Shown: in pieces, positions 44,674 to 53,746 of the stretch
Numbering within the stretch: the stretch's first letter is position 1
Layout of the letters: each line of letters starts with the position of its first letter
Assembly (NCBI RefSeq): GCF_020447265.1
Contig: NZ_JAJADR010000001.1
Location: 868,001 to 932,000, forward strand
From: Hymenobacter lucidus
GTDB lineage: Bacteria; Bacteroidota; Bacteroidia; Cytophagales; Hymenobacteraceae
Direction: 5' to 3'
DNA: 64,000 bases
The notes under the pieces: model-generated
Seen by the model: only the letters and a program-made list of their open reading frames with translations
Database searches by the model: none
What the model was told of the DNA's origin: nothing
Made by a program: the position numbers and the translations under genes

Positions 44674-45999
44674 TTGAGAAAATATCTTTACCCTACTCTG
44701 CTGGTTTGTTTCGGCCTGGCCGTGGCAGCCCTGTTTTTCTTCCGCAAGCCCGAGCCCATTCCCACCCTCAAGGAGCGCCACGGCGACCTGGCCCTGGGCG
44801 GCGAATGGCTGAATACCAAGAATGCCATTGGGGGCCTGCTGGCGCAATTGCGCGCCAAACCCGACGACAACAAAGCCAAACTGCTGCTGGCCCAGGCCTA
44901 CATGCAGGAGGCCCGCGTTACCGGCGACCATCCGTACTACGATATGGCCGCCATGCAGCTGCTGAACGGTGTGCTGCAAAAGGAGCCCGAAAACTTTGAG
45001 GCGCTGTGCTGCAAAGCCTCCCTGTGCCTCACTCAGCACCACTTTTCCGAAGGCTTGGCCGTAGCCGAACAGGCCGTAGCTCTCAATCCGTCCAACGCTT
45101 TCGTCTACGGCTTGCTGTGCGATGCCAACGTGGAGCTGGGCCGCTACCCCGAAGCCGTGAAAATGGCCGACAAAATGAACCAGGTGCGCCCCGATCTGCG
45201 CTCCTATTCGCGGGTTTCCTACCTGCGCGAAATCCACGGCGACTACCCGGGGGCCATTGAGGCGATGGATATGGCTGTGAAAGCCGGCTACCCTGGCTTG
45301 GAGCAAACCGCCTGGACGCGCATCACGCTGGGCCACCTCTATGAGAATACCGGCGACCTGACCAATGCCGAAAAGCAGTATGCGCAAGCTCTGCTGGAAC
45401 GGCCCTACTACGCCTATGCCCTGGCCGGTATGGGCCGGGTGGAAAAGGCCCGTAAAAATTACCCGGCCGCCATTGAGTACTTCCGCAAAGCCCGCGCTAC
45501 GGTGCAGGACTACGCTTTTGCCGATGAGCTGACCGACCTCTACCGCCTAAGCAACGAGCCCGCCAAAGCTACCCAGATGGCCAAAGAAGCCATTTCGATG
45601 CTGGCCGACGACGCCAAAGAAGCCGACGACAACGAGCAGATGGGCCACTACGCCGACCGGGAGCTGGCTTATGCCTACGTCAAAACCAACGAGCTGGACA
45701 AAGCCCTGACCCACGCCAAAATCGAGTACGACCGGCGCCCCGACAACATTGATGCCTGCGAAACTCTGGCCTGGGTACACTATAAGCGCGGCAACTTCAA
45801 GGAAGCCCAGCAGTTGATTACGACGGCTCTGCGTACCAACTCCCAGAACTCCACGCTACTCTGCCGCGCCGGCCTGATTGCCACCAAAAACGGCCAGGCC
45901 GAAAAAGGGCAGGCTTTGATTCGGAAGGCACTGGATACCAATCCTTACTTGAGCTTCGACCTGGCTGACGAAGGCAAGAAGCTGCTGGCCGCTAACTAA
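44674..45999 (+). CDS. TPR-repeat protein, membrane-anchored
   Basis: 441 residues. One membrane segment (YLYPTLLVCFGLAVAALFFF, residues about 5-24) leads to a periplasmic or cytoplasmic region packed with tetratricopeptide repeats from residue 50 onward (for example NPSNAFVYGLLCDANVELGR; ARKNYPAAIEYFRKA; KRGNFKEAQQL). No enzymatic motif. I chose a TTG start at 44674 because an ATG at 44536 lies within the tandem hairpins and would add a non-TPR-like 46 residues before the membrane segment. It is 20 bases from the HupE-type gene, so they are probably cotranscribed. Confidence 0.85.
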   Translation: MRKYLYPTLLVCFGLAVAALFFFRKPEPIPTLKERHGDLALGGEWLNTKNAIGGLLAQLRAKPDDNKAKLLLAQAYMQEARVTGDHPYYDMAAMQLLNGVLQKEPENFEALCCKASLCLTQHHFSEGLAVAEQAVALNPSNAFVYGLLCDANVELGRYPEAVKMADKMNQVRPDLRSYSRVSYLREIHGDYPGAIEAMDMAVKAGYPGLEQTAWTRITLGHLYENTGDLTNAEKQYAQALLERPYYAYALAGMGRVEKARKNYPAAIEYFRKARATVQDYAFADELTDLYRLSNEPAKATQMAKEAISMLADDAKEADDNEQMGHYADRELAYAYVKTNELDKALTHAKIEYDRRPDNIDACETLAWVHYKRGNFKEAQQLITTALRTNSQNSTLLCRAGLIATKNGQAEKGQALIRKALDTNPYLSFDLADEGKKLLAAN

Positions 46000-46019
46000 C
46001 CAAGCTGGCTCCAACTGCT

Positions 46020-46706
46020 ATGAAGGCACAAGTCTGGCATAAGGGAATAGCCACGCGGGTAGCTTTGCTGCTGCTCGCCGGGCTGCTGTGGCCCCAACTG
46101 GCCGCCGCCCACGTGCTGGATGTGGACGTGAGTAAACTCTCGCGCACCGACATCATCAGCACTTATCTGCAGCTCGGTTACACCCACATTCTGCCCCTCG
46201 GCCTCGACCATATCCTGTTCGTGCTGAGTATCTTTTTTCTGGAGCCCCGCCTCAAGCCGGTGCTATGGCAGGCCACGGCTTTCACCGTGGCGCACTCCAT
46301 TACGCTGGGCTTGGCTATGTACGGGCTTATTTCGCCGCCGGCATCCATCGTGGAGCCCGTTATTGCGCTTTCCATCCTGTTTGTGGCCATCGAAAATATC
46401 GTGGCCGACAAGCTCAACCCGTGGCGGGTCGTCATCGTGTTTGGCTTCGGCCTGATTCACGGTATGGGTTTCGCCAGTGTGCTAACGGGCCTCGGGCTGC
46501 CCCGCACCATGTTTGTCGAGTCCCTGATTTCCTTTAACGTGGGCGTCGAGTTGGGGCAGGTCACCGTGATTCTGCTGGCCTGGCTGCTGGTAGGCCGCTG
46601 GTTTGCCGATAAGCCCTGGTATAAGCAGCGCGTGGTAGTGCCCATGTCGGTGCTCATCGGCCTCATTGCCGCCTACTGGACCGTAGAGCGGGTTTTCTTC
46701 GCTTAG
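46020..46706 (+). CDS. HupE/UreJ-type membrane permease
   Basis: 228 residues. A signal-like N-terminus (residues 8-29, ending AAAH) is followed by six or so membrane segments carrying the HupE/UreJ_2 signatures GLDHILFVLSIFFLEPRLKP, FTVAHSITLGLA, IENIVADKLNPWR, GFGLIHGMGFASVL and SFNVGVELGQ. The conserved His, Asp and Glu in the helices suit metal passage; related HupE proteins are nickel or cobalt permeases. No hydrogenase or urease gene is nearby. The metal is unproved. Encoded 20 bases after the TPR gene. Confidence 0.9.
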   Translation: MKAQVWHKGIATRVALLLLAGLLWPQLAAAHVLDVDVSKLSRTDIISTYLQLGYTHILPLGLDHILFVLSIFFLEPRLKPVLWQATAFTVAHSITLGLAMYGLISPPASIVEPVIALSILFVAIENIVADKLNPWRVVIVFGFGLIHGMGFASVLTGLGLPRTMFVESLISFNVGVELGQVTVILLAWLLVGRWFADKPWYKQRVVVPMSVLIGLIAAYWTVERVFFA

Positions 46707-46772
46707 TTTCCACCTCGAAGTACAACCTGCCAGTCAATTTTTAGCTACCAATTCTCAATTTCTGATTCAAAA

Positions 46773-47159
46773 ATGCTGCGTTTCTGGCTCGTGCTGCTGT
46801 TGCTCACCAACTACCTTGTGGTAGTAGGAGCTGGCCTCGTGAACCGGCCGGAAGCCCCGCGCTACTCCGCTGCGCACCCCTACCAGCACAGCCACGACTG
46901 CCAGCAGAAGCACTACCTGATGCTTGACTGCTTCGACCAATGCAACGGCGACCAGCAGGCCATTCAAAAGCAAGCTGCCGGCAAGACGGCCCAGCATCTG
47001 CTGTCGGTACTCAAGGGCATCGATGTGCATTGCCTGAGTGAAACGGCAGCGGTAACACCTATTTATTATTCTACCCAGATGGCCTTGCCCGCCGCCGCTA
47101 CGCCGGCCGTGCCCGTGGGCTTTCAGGCTGCTTTCTACCCGCCTCCCCGTCGGGGATAA
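46773..47159 (+). CDS. small exported His/Cys-containing protein
   Basis: 128 residues. Hydrophobic residues 1-22 (LRFWLVLLLLTNYLVVVGAG) are a signal peptide or anchor. The middle carries HPYQHSHDCQQKHYLMLDCF followed by DQCNGD and, later, VHCLSE, a His/Cys-rich set of possible metal ligands or disulfides; the C-terminus is Ala/Pro-rich. No family recognised. It sits between the HupE-type permease and the TonB-dependent receptor, which makes a role in metal binding an attractive guess only. Confidence 0.7.
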   Translation: MLRFWLVLLLLTNYLVVVGAGLVNRPEAPRYSAAHPYQHSHDCQQKHYLMLDCFDQCNGDQQAIQKQAAGKTAQHLLSVLKGIDVHCLSETAAVTPIYYSTQMALPAAATPAVPVGFQAAFYPPPRRG

Positions 47160-47289
47160 GTCGTTTTGCCGGCTGTAACAAGCTGGCTCGCTGCGCGTGA
47201 AGTTCTCCGCGCCGTTTCGTCTTATCCACTTACCTGCTGCTGCCCGCCGGACGACCCATTCCCGGCTGCCGCAGCTACTCTACCGACGC

Positions 47290-47520
47290 ATGCAATCCTT
47301 GTTTACTTTCTCGCTGCCGCTGGCTACTGCCACCGGGCATTTTGCGGCTGCTCCGCTGCCGTCATCCACCACTGTTCAGGGTTCTATTCTTGCTACAAAG
47401 CAAGAACCAGCGGCCAAGCACACCTACAAGCCCCGCGAATATGCCAGCCTCGCCACCCACCGGGCGCAGGTACTGGCCCAGCGCCGCACGGCCATTCGTA
47501 GCTCTGCCAAGCGTTGGTAA
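47290..47520 (+). CDS. possible small exported peptide
   Basis: 76 residues with a hydrophobic start (MQSLFTFSLPLATATGHF) and a basic Arg/Lys-rich end (THRAQVLAQRRTAI). It ends three bases before the receptor ATG, so it may be a real, coupled upstream gene. An earlier ATG at 47197 would add 31 residues. No similarity recognised; coding status is uncertain. Confidence 0.4.
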   Translation: MQSLFTFSLPLATATGHFAAAPLPSSTTVQGSILATKQEPAAKHTYKPREYASLATHRAQVLAQRRTAIRSSAKRW

Positions 47521-47522
47521 AC

Positions 47523-49883
47523 ATGGAGCAGCCCTATTCTCTCTCTGTTTCAAGCGCCCAGGCTGGTCAGGCAACCCCAAAATATGGCTCGTATAGTCTG
47601 GCGCGGCGCTTCCTGGCTACGATTGTACTCACGCTGCTGAGCCTTGCCGCTTCGGCTCAACATCCAGCTGCCGGCACGGCCAGCATCCGCGGTACGGTGG
47701 TCGATTCAGTGTCGGGGCAGCGCCTGCCGGGCGTCGGAATTCGCCTGGAAGGGCAGGCGGCCGGCACGGCTTCCGACGCGCTGGGTGCTTTTCGGCTCGA
47801 TAAGCTGCCGGCCGGCACTTACACCGTGCGGGCCACGGCCCTGGGTTACCGTAGCCCGGCCGCTACCGTTACGCTTGTGGCCGGCGCTACCCAAACCGTG
47901 AGTCTACACTTGGCCCCAGTGGCTTTGAGCTTGCGCGAAGTCACCGTGTCGCAGCCCCGCGACCCGAACCAGTCGCTAGCTACCATCACTCAGATCGACC
48001 GGGTGCTGCGGCCCCTGAACTCGGCTCAGGACCTGCTGCCGCTGGTGCCGGGCCTCTTCATTGCCCAGCACGCGGGCGGCGGCAAGGCCGAGCAGATTTT
48101 CATCCGGGGCTTCGACGTGGACCACGGCACCGATTTCAACGTGAGTGTGGATGGGCTGCCGGTGAATATGGTGAGCCACGCCCACGGCCAGGGCTACGCC
48201 GATTTCCACTTCACGATTCCGGAAACGGTGGAGGCTCTGAATGTGTACAAAGGCCCGTACACGGCTCGATTCGGAGATTTTGCCACGGCCGGAGCCGGCG
48301 AGTTCAGCACCAAAACCAGCCTGACGCACAGCCAGGCCAAGCTGGAGCTGGGCCAGTTCGACACGCGCCGGGCCCTGCTCATGCTCGACTTGCTCCCTGA
48401 TGGCAAGCACTTGCTCAGCCAACACACCGAAAGCGCCTACCTAGCGGCCGAGTATTCATTTACCAACTCCTATTTCGACGCCAAGCAGGATTTCAAGCGC
48501 TTCAATGGCCTGGCCAAATACACTGGCCTGCTCTCGGAGCGTACGTCGTTGATGGTGCTCGGCTCGCACTTCACTTCCAACTGGGATGCCTCGGGCCAGG
48601 TGCCGGAGCGGGCCATTCGCGACGGGCATATTTCGCGCTTCGGCAGCATCGACCCGAGTGAGGGCGGCCGCACCAACCGCACCAACGCCACGGCCACGCT
48701 CACTACCACGCTGCCCCACGACGCGGTGCTGCGCCAGCAGGCTTACTTCGTCAACTACAACTTCAACCTGTATTCCAACTTCACCTTCTTCCTGGAAAAT
48801 CCGGTGGAGGGCGACGAAATCCGCCAGAACGAGCACCGCAATATCTACGGCTACACTGGCACGTATGAGCGCGACACGCAGCTGGGCAGCCGCAAGCTGC
48901 ACTCGGTGCTGGGCGTGGGCACCCGCCTCGACGACGTAGACGTGGCCCTGAGCCGCACTGTAAACCGCGCCGTGCGTGACACCATCGTATCGGGTCACGT
49001 CTACGAGCAGAACCTCAACGCCTACCTCGACGAAACCCTGCCGCTCACCGACCACCTGACGCTAAACGCTGCCCTGCGCGTCGATTATTTTCGCTTTAAC
49101 TTCCAAGAGCAAAACGACCCGGCGCAGTCGGGCAAGGCTGGCAAAGGGCGCGTGAGTCCCAAGCTGAACCTGTACTACGATCTGACGCCCGACGTGCAGT
49201 TTTTTGCTCGCTCTGGTTTTGGCTTTCACTCCAACGATGCCCGGGCGGTGGTACAAAACCCCACGGCCAACGTGCTGCCCCGCGCCATCGGCTACGAGGT
49301 GGGCAGCACCTTCAAGCCTGTGCCGAGCCTGGTGGTGAATACGGCCCTCTGGGCACTACACCTGCAGGATGAGCTGGTGTACGTCGGCGACGGAGGCTTC
49401 ACGGAAAGCGCCGGCCGCACCCGCCGCTACGGCGTCGATTTGTCGGTGCGCTACCAGCTCAGTCGCACCCTGTTTCTGGATGCCGACCTCAACTACAACC
49501 ACGGCCGTCTGGTAGAAGCCCACCCCGATTCCAACCGGATTCCGCTGGCGCCTACGTTCACCAGCATTGGCGGTATCACCTACAAGCAGCCCTCGGGCTT
49601 TAGCGCCAGCCTGCGCTACCGCCACCTCAACGACCGGCCCGCCAACGAATTCAACTCGGTGCGGGCCCGGGGCTACTTCCTGCTCGATGCCGTGGTGAGC
49701 TACACCCACCGCCGCTTTCAGATGGGCGCCAGCGTGGAAAACCTGCTGAACGTGGAGTGGAATCAGGCCCAGTTCGACACCCAGAGCCGCCTCCCTGGCG
49801 AGGCTCCCGAGGGCGTATCGGAGCTGCATTTCACGCCCGGTACGCCGTTTTTCCTGAAAGGCAACGTCAGTGTATTTTTCTAG
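47523..49883 (+). CDS. TonB-dependent outer-membrane receptor
   Basis: 786 residues. After about 30 leader residues a signal sequence (FLATIVLTLLSLAASAQ) is followed by a carboxypeptidase-regulatory-like domain (IRGTVVDSVSGQRLPGVGIRLEG, residues about 55-130), a plug domain (about 140-250; LFIAQHAGGGKAEQIFIRGFD) and a 22-strand beta-barrel ending in an aromatic residue (KGNVSVFF). Family members import siderophores, cobalamin, glycans or metals with TonB energy. It lacks a SusD partner. It lies at the end of the DUF4331-TPR-HupE series. Confidence 0.95.
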   Translation: MEQPYSLSVSSAQAGQATPKYGSYSLARRFLATIVLTLLSLAASAQHPAAGTASIRGTVVDSVSGQRLPGVGIRLEGQAAGTASDALGAFRLDKLPAGTYTVRATALGYRSPAATVTLVAGATQTVSLHLAPVALSLREVTVSQPRDPNQSLATITQIDRVLRPLNSAQDLLPLVPGLFIAQHAGGGKAEQIFIRGFDVDHGTDFNVSVDGLPVNMVSHAHGQGYADFHFTIPETVEALNVYKGPYTARFGDFATAGAGEFSTKTSLTHSQAKLELGQFDTRRALLMLDLLPDGKHLLSQHTESAYLAAEYSFTNSYFDAKQDFKRFNGLAKYTGLLSERTSLMVLGSHFTSNWDASGQVPERAIRDGHISRFGSIDPSEGGRTNRTNATATLTTTLPHDAVLRQQAYFVNYNFNLYSNFTFFLENPVEGDEIRQNEHRNIYGYTGTYERDTQLGSRKLHSVLGVGTRLDDVDVALSRTVNRAVRDTIVSGHVYEQNLNAYLDETLPLTDHLTLNAALRVDYFRFNFQEQNDPAQSGKAGKGRVSPKLNLYYDLTPDVQFFARSGFGFHSNDARAVVQNPTANVLPRAIGYEVGSTFKPVPSLVVNTALWALHLQDELVYVGDGGFTESAGRTRRYGVDLSVRYQLSRTLFLDADLNYNHGRLVEAHPDSNRIPLAPTFTSIGGITYKQPSGFSASLRYRHLNDRPANEFNSVRARGYFLLDAVVSYTHRRFQMGASVENLLNVEWNQAQFDTQSRLPGEAPEGVSELHFTPGTPFFLKGNVSVFF

Positions 49884-49894
49884 CGGGCAAAGTA

Positions 49895-49921
49895 CGGTGG
49901 CCAGTAGCGGCCACTGTTTTT
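49895..49921 (+). terminator. rho-independent terminator after the receptor gene
   Basis: An 8-bp stem (CGGTGGCC with GGCCACTG, 49895-49902 with 49909-49916, one G-U), a 6-base loop and five T, eleven bases past the stop. Confidence 0.85.
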
Positions 49922-49991
49922 CCAACCTAGGCAGCGCACCTTCCGAAAAGAAGCCTGATCTTGGCCCCTGGCTTCCCTGTTATCTGTGTAA

Positions 49992-50849
49992 ATGTCCTGT
50001 TCCACAACCTACAAACCGTCATTCCCAGGCTGGCTGGCCGGCTTGCTACTTTTGGGAACCGTAAGCTGCCAATCGGTAGGGGAAAAGAGCCAGCCCACAG
50101 CCGCCAACGTGTCGGTGCTGCCACCGGTGTTGGCCGATACCGTGAAACCTATAGCTGCCGCCCCCGCCGATTCGTTACTGCCCACAGTGCTGGCTCCCGT
50201 GCCTGGCCTGTCCGATTCGTTGCGGCGGGAAGTAGCCGCGCTGTACCAGGCCCTGGGTGCTGAGGCGCAGGCTTTGCGCCTCAGCGTACTGGAGCGGGCC
50301 TGTGTAGGCTACCTCACCCTGCGCCACGCCGGCCGCATCGGCCGCCCCCGGGTGCTGGCCGTGGTGGATATGGATTTGCCCTCCACCGAAAAGCGCCTCT
50401 GGGTGCTCGATCTGAGCAAAAAGCAGGTGCTGCACCGCAGCTACGTGGCCCACGGCCGGGGCTCTGGTCAGCTGCGGGCCCGGCGCTTCTCCAACCGGAT
50501 TAAGTCGGCCTGCACGGCGCTGGGCTTCTACCGCACTGCCGACACTTATGGCGGCAAGCATGGCCTCTCGCGCCGTCTGCACGGCCTCGACGCCGGCCAG
50601 AATAGCAACGCTCTTAGCCGCTACGTGGTGCTGCACGGCGCCGACTATGCCGGTCAGGACTATCTAAACGCACACGGCCAATTGGGCTACAGCCGGGGCT
50701 GCCCCGCGCTGCCGCCCGAGCAATACCGGGTCATTATCAAAGCCGTGGGGGAGGGAGCCTGCCTGTTTCTGAGCGGCCCTGGCCTGGAGTCGAAGTGGCT
50801 GGATGGGGCCACGGCTGGCCGGCAGCTGGCCGCAAGGGGCTGGCGGTAA
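49992..50849 (+). CDS. YkuD-type L,D-transpeptidase-like lipoprotein
   Basis: 285 residues. An N-terminal hydrophobic stretch ends in LLLLGTVSCQS, a lipobox with the lipidated Cys around residue 25. The catalytic-domain family (murein L,D-transpeptidase catalytic domain, PF13645-type) is marked by DMDLPSTEKRLWVLDL, VVLHGADYAG and GYSRGCPALP, with catalytic Cys237 and the His of HGADY. It would act on peptidoglycan or a related polymer in the periplasm. A paralogue with the same motifs lies at 53747-54565. Confidence 0.9.
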   Translation: MSCSTTYKPSFPGWLAGLLLLGTVSCQSVGEKSQPTAANVSVLPPVLADTVKPIAAAPADSLLPTVLAPVPGLSDSLRREVAALYQALGAEAQALRLSVLERACVGYLTLRHAGRIGRPRVLAVVDMDLPSTEKRLWVLDLSKKQVLHRSYVAHGRGSGQLRARRFSNRIKSACTALGFYRTADTYGGKHGLSRRLHGLDAGQNSNALSRYVVLHGADYAGQDYLNAHGQLGYSRGCPALPPEQYRVIIKAVGEGACLFLSGPGLESKWLDGATAGRQLAARGWR

Positions 50850-50865
50850 GTGGTAAAAGCAAGTT

Positions 50866-50995
50866 ATGTCGAACAAAGTGAGACACCTCGCGTGCAATGA
50901 TAAATAAGTAGCATTGCTATAGAGATACTTCGGCAGGCTCAAGATGCCAGGGTAAACAACGTCAGCACGTGAGATTCCGCGCGGGGCTCGGAATG
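50866..50995. repeat. dispersed intergenic repeat, copy A
   Basis: The first part (50866-50945) is related to the reverse complement of the repeat at 55737-55881, and 50956-50975 (ACAACGTCAGCACGTGAGAT) matches 55838-55857 in 18 of 20 positions. The two halves are in opposite orientation. No ORF; it looks like a short non-autonomous element or REP-like sequence. Confidence 0.55.
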
Positions 50996-51012
50996 TTGTT
51001 CTTGCAAAACAG

Positions 51013-51049
51013 AAAAAGGCCCCGCCGAGAACCGGCGGGGCCTTTTTTA
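51013..51049. terminator. bidirectional terminator between convergent genes
   Basis: A perfect 15-bp GC-rich stem (51013-51027 with 51033-51047), with A on one side and T on the other, serves both the YkuD gene (+) and the amylase gene (-). Confidence 0.92.
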
Positions 51050-51068
51050 CTATCCAGAGTGGGCTGTT

Positions 51069-53444
51069 TTACTTCAGCACCAGTTTCTGGGTGAGGCCAA
51101 ACTCCGCTACCGATAGCTGGTAAATACCAGTCGGCAGGGTCTTTTGCGGCACCAGGTGAATCTGGTTGGAGCCGCTGTAGAGTCGCACGCTTTCCTGATG
51201 CACGAGGCGGCCCGTTACGTCGAACAGGCGCACGGTAGCCGACTGCTCGGCCGTGGTTTGGAGCACAAATTCGATTCGCTCAGCCGTAGTTGGGTTCGGG
51301 AAAAGCTGCATTTCGGCTTTAGCCGGCGCCGCTATGGCTGCTGGGGCGGCGGTAGCAGACGTAGCCCGGGCCGTCATCGAGCCGCTTACCACTGTGGGGG
51401 CCGTATAGGTCGCCTTCACGAAAGCACGCTGGGCGGGGTTGGTAGCCACGGCGTTTTTGGCCTTCAGCGTAATCCAGCCGGCGGTGGTGGGCGTGTAGGT
51501 GCCCGTGAGCGTGCCGGTGCCGGTTTTGCTGCTCACCAGCGTACCGGCAGTGTTGTAGAGGGCCACGGTCAGGCTGCGGGTGGCGTCGGTGGGGAAGAGG
51601 GTGTAGGTGATGGCCTTATTGGCATCGGCGTAGATGCGGCCGGCTGTGCGCAGGGCCGTAGAGCTGGCCGGCAGTTGGCCGCCTTGCTGCAACGAGCGGG
51701 AATCACTGTCGCCGAGGTCATCGGCCAACTCCCATTCCTGCGAGGTAGCCATGGCAGCCCGCACATAGTTGGTACCGATGCCCACCGGGGCCCACACCGA
51801 GTAGCCGCGCCGGCCACCGGCGGCCGTGCCGTTGCAGGGCGGCGTATTGATGGCCACGGTCTGGGAGCCGCTCACCGTTACGGTAGCCGTGCCATTAGCC
51901 CCGGAATAGTCCTTGAGTACGGTGCCGGGCGCAAAATCACAGGATACGGTGCTGTTCTGCCAGGCCGAGAAATTGTCGTTGATGCCGATGATGGCCTTGG
52001 TGCTGCGCTCAATCACGAGGTGGTCGGCGGCCTGCCAGCGCACTTTGTAGGCCCCATCCTTGAAGCGCAGATTCTGGTGGCACCAGATCAGGTTTTCGAG
52101 GTCGGAGCGTACCGGAAGGTCGGTGGTGCTTTTGGGGCTATGCGAGTAGCGCTTGCCGGTGTTGCCCACGTTAAACAGGTCTTCGAAGAAAATTTGGGGT
52201 GAGCCATCCACGGCCAGCGCGGCGGCATAGGTAGGCGAAAGGCGCGGGTCGAACGGGTCGATGTGGGGAGCCAACTCCGAGCCAGTATTCCAGCCGGTAT
52301 AGTCGCCGGTGCTGCTCACCTGGGGCCGGAACGTGTCGTGGTTGTTCACGAACGGCACCGTGCGGTGCACATACTGCCCGTTGATGAGTACCGTGCGGGT
52401 GCCCTGCTGATAGCCTGGCAGCGTACCCAGGTCGAAGTTACCGCCGCCGCTGACGATGCTGTAGAGGCCGTTGCGCAGCGAGAAGTCGAAGGTGCCCGAG
52501 CGGCTTTGCACGGCCGAAACCCACGAGTCCATCTGACTGCTGGAGCCTACCCATTCGCCCACGGCGTACATCGTGGCCGTGCCGTTGGCCCAGCCGGCGT
52601 TGCTTTGCAGGTTATAGAGGAAATCCTCCATGGCGAAGTCAGGGAAATGCTTCACCGCATCGAGCCGCACGCCGTCGAAGCCCACCTGCTTTTTGTACCA
52701 GATTAGCCAACTGCGTGTGTTATTGCGCATGTAGTCGGCGCTTTGGGCCGGGTTGAAGGTGGCATTGGAGCTGGTGCCGTACGAGCCGTTGTAGTAGCTC
52801 ACATCGGGCCCGAAGTACACGGCGTTCCAGTCGCCGGAGGTGGAGTTATTGCCGGGGTTGGGGTTGAAGTTCTGCCAGTTTTTGGAGAAGCGGCCGTTGC
52901 GGGCCAGGTAGTTAGCGGCGGTTTCGTCGGTGGCGGGCTTGGTGTAGCTCACGTACCGGAAGTTCTTGTACCGGCCGGTCGTGTAGTCGTCCCAGGCGGC
53001 CGGATCTACGCCGCCCTGGCCGGCCGCCGAGCCGGCATTGTCCACGTGGTTGAGCACAATATCCTGCACTACCTCGATGCCATTGGCGTGCAGAATGGCT
53101 ACGCCGCGCAGCAACTCATCCTTGGTGCCGAGCCGGGTGGGCAAAAACCCTTTCTGGTATTTATCCCCGAGGTCGTAGTTGTCGAACGGGGAATAGCCGT
53201 TGCCCTGGTTGCCGTTCTTGATGGACGGCGGCATCCAGACCGCGTCAATGCCCATAGCCTTGAGGCGCGGAGCCAGATCGGCAATGTAGTTGGCCCAGCC
53301 ATTGGGGTAGTTGGTGTTCCAGTAGTCCCACCAGAAGCCTTGCAAAACGACTTTCTGGGCGCGGACCGGGTTGCCGGTCAGCAGCAGGAATAGGGAAAGT
53401 GCGACCAGCAGCCAACGGCTGGGTCGGGGAGTAGAGTTGTACAT
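51069..53444 (-). CDS. secreted GH13 alpha-amylase with T9SS sorting domain
   Basis: 791 residues. A signal peptide (RWLLVALSLFLLLTGNPVRA, about residues 10-29) precedes a GH13 catalytic domain that hydrolyses alpha-1,4-glucans. Conserved regions are DIVLNHV, GVRLDAVKHF (nucleophile Asp262), AVGEW (acid/base Glu297) and FVNNHDT (Asp370). A beta-sandwich region follows, then a C-terminal T9SS sorting domain (MQLFPNPTTAERIEFVLQ; TGIYQLSV). The ATG at 53444 was chosen because the in-frame 53675 start adds 77 residues before the signal peptide. It lies between the two YkuD paralogues. Confidence 0.95.
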   Translation of the reverse strand: MYNSTPRPSRWLLVALSLFLLLTGNPVRAQKVVLQGFWWDYWNTNYPNGWANYIADLAPRLKAMGIDAVWMPPSIKNGNQGNGYSPFDNYDLGDKYQKGFLPTRLGTKDELLRGVAILHANGIEVVQDIVLNHVDNAGSAAGQGGVDPAAWDDYTTGRYKNFRYVSYTKPATDETAANYLARNGRFSKNWQNFNPNPGNNSTSGDWNAVYFGPDVSYYNGSYGTSSNATFNPAQSADYMRNNTRSWLIWYKKQVGFDGVRLDAVKHFPDFAMEDFLYNLQSNAGWANGTATMYAVGEWVGSSSQMDSWVSAVQSRSGTFDFSLRNGLYSIVSGGGNFDLGTLPGYQQGTRTVLINGQYVHRTVPFVNNHDTFRPQVSSTGDYTGWNTGSELAPHIDPFDPRLSPTYAAALAVDGSPQIFFEDLFNVGNTGKRYSHSPKSTTDLPVRSDLENLIWCHQNLRFKDGAYKVRWQAADHLVIERSTKAIIGINDNFSAWQNSTVSCDFAPGTVLKDYSGANGTATVTVSGSQTVAINTPPCNGTAAGGRRGYSVWAPVGIGTNYVRAAMATSQEWELADDLGDSDSRSLQQGGQLPASSTALRTAGRIYADANKAITYTLFPTDATRSLTVALYNTAGTLVSSKTGTGTLTGTYTPTTAGWITLKAKNAVATNPAQRAFVKATYTAPTVVSGSMTARATSATAAPAAIAAPAKAEMQLFPNPTTAERIEFVLQTTAEQSATVRLFDVTGRLVHQESVRLYSGSNQIHLVPQKTLPTGIYQLSVAEFGLTQKLVLK

Positions 53445-53746
53445 CTGTACTGTGGGAATTGGGTTGGTAAAGGGAGCGGGATGGAATCTATTACTTGCGT
53501 AGTTTATTCCGGTAGTAAGGTAGCGGGTTGTTGTAATAAACCAATATATGATACTGGTTAAAAAATTTGGGGCTTCTGCAAGAGCCCAGTGAAAGCCCAA
53601 ATGGGAATTAATTGAATATCGACATTGTTGGATATGCTGCGACCCGATACTTTGCACCATCGGCGCGGCTTTCACGTATAGTCTTTATACAAGGCCTTAG
53701 CCTTGTATAAAGACTATATTTTGATAACTGAAACTGATAAGCGCGA
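53445..53746. other. 302-base divergent region amylase/YkuD gene 2
   Basis: Both genes start outwards from here. It is AT-rich on the amylase side (53500-53575) and contains the 18-bp inverted repeat at 53677-53718. Only degenerate versions of TAnnTTTG are seen, for example TATATTGG on the minus strand near 53543-53550. No ORF. Confidence 0.55.
53677..53718. repeat. perfect 18-bp inverted repeat upstream of YkuD gene 2
   Basis: TATAGTCTTTATACAAGG (53677-53694) and its exact complement (53701-53718) flank a 6-base loop CCTTAG. It is followed by a T run (53719-53722) on the plus strand but lies ahead of the gene, not behind one. It may be an operator, a leader hairpin or the trace of an inserted element. 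Confidence 0.75.

Noticed and set aside
47166..47501. 111-codon plus-strand ORF overlapping the tiny ORF upstream of the receptor gene
   Set aside because: Pro/His/Cys composition without coding character, and it conflicts with a better-placed frame at 47290-47520.
53641..53660. ATACTTTGC as a -7 promoter element of YkuD gene 2
   Set aside because: The spacing is one base short of TAnnTTTG, and the 18-bp inverted repeat would lie in the leader; left unassigned.
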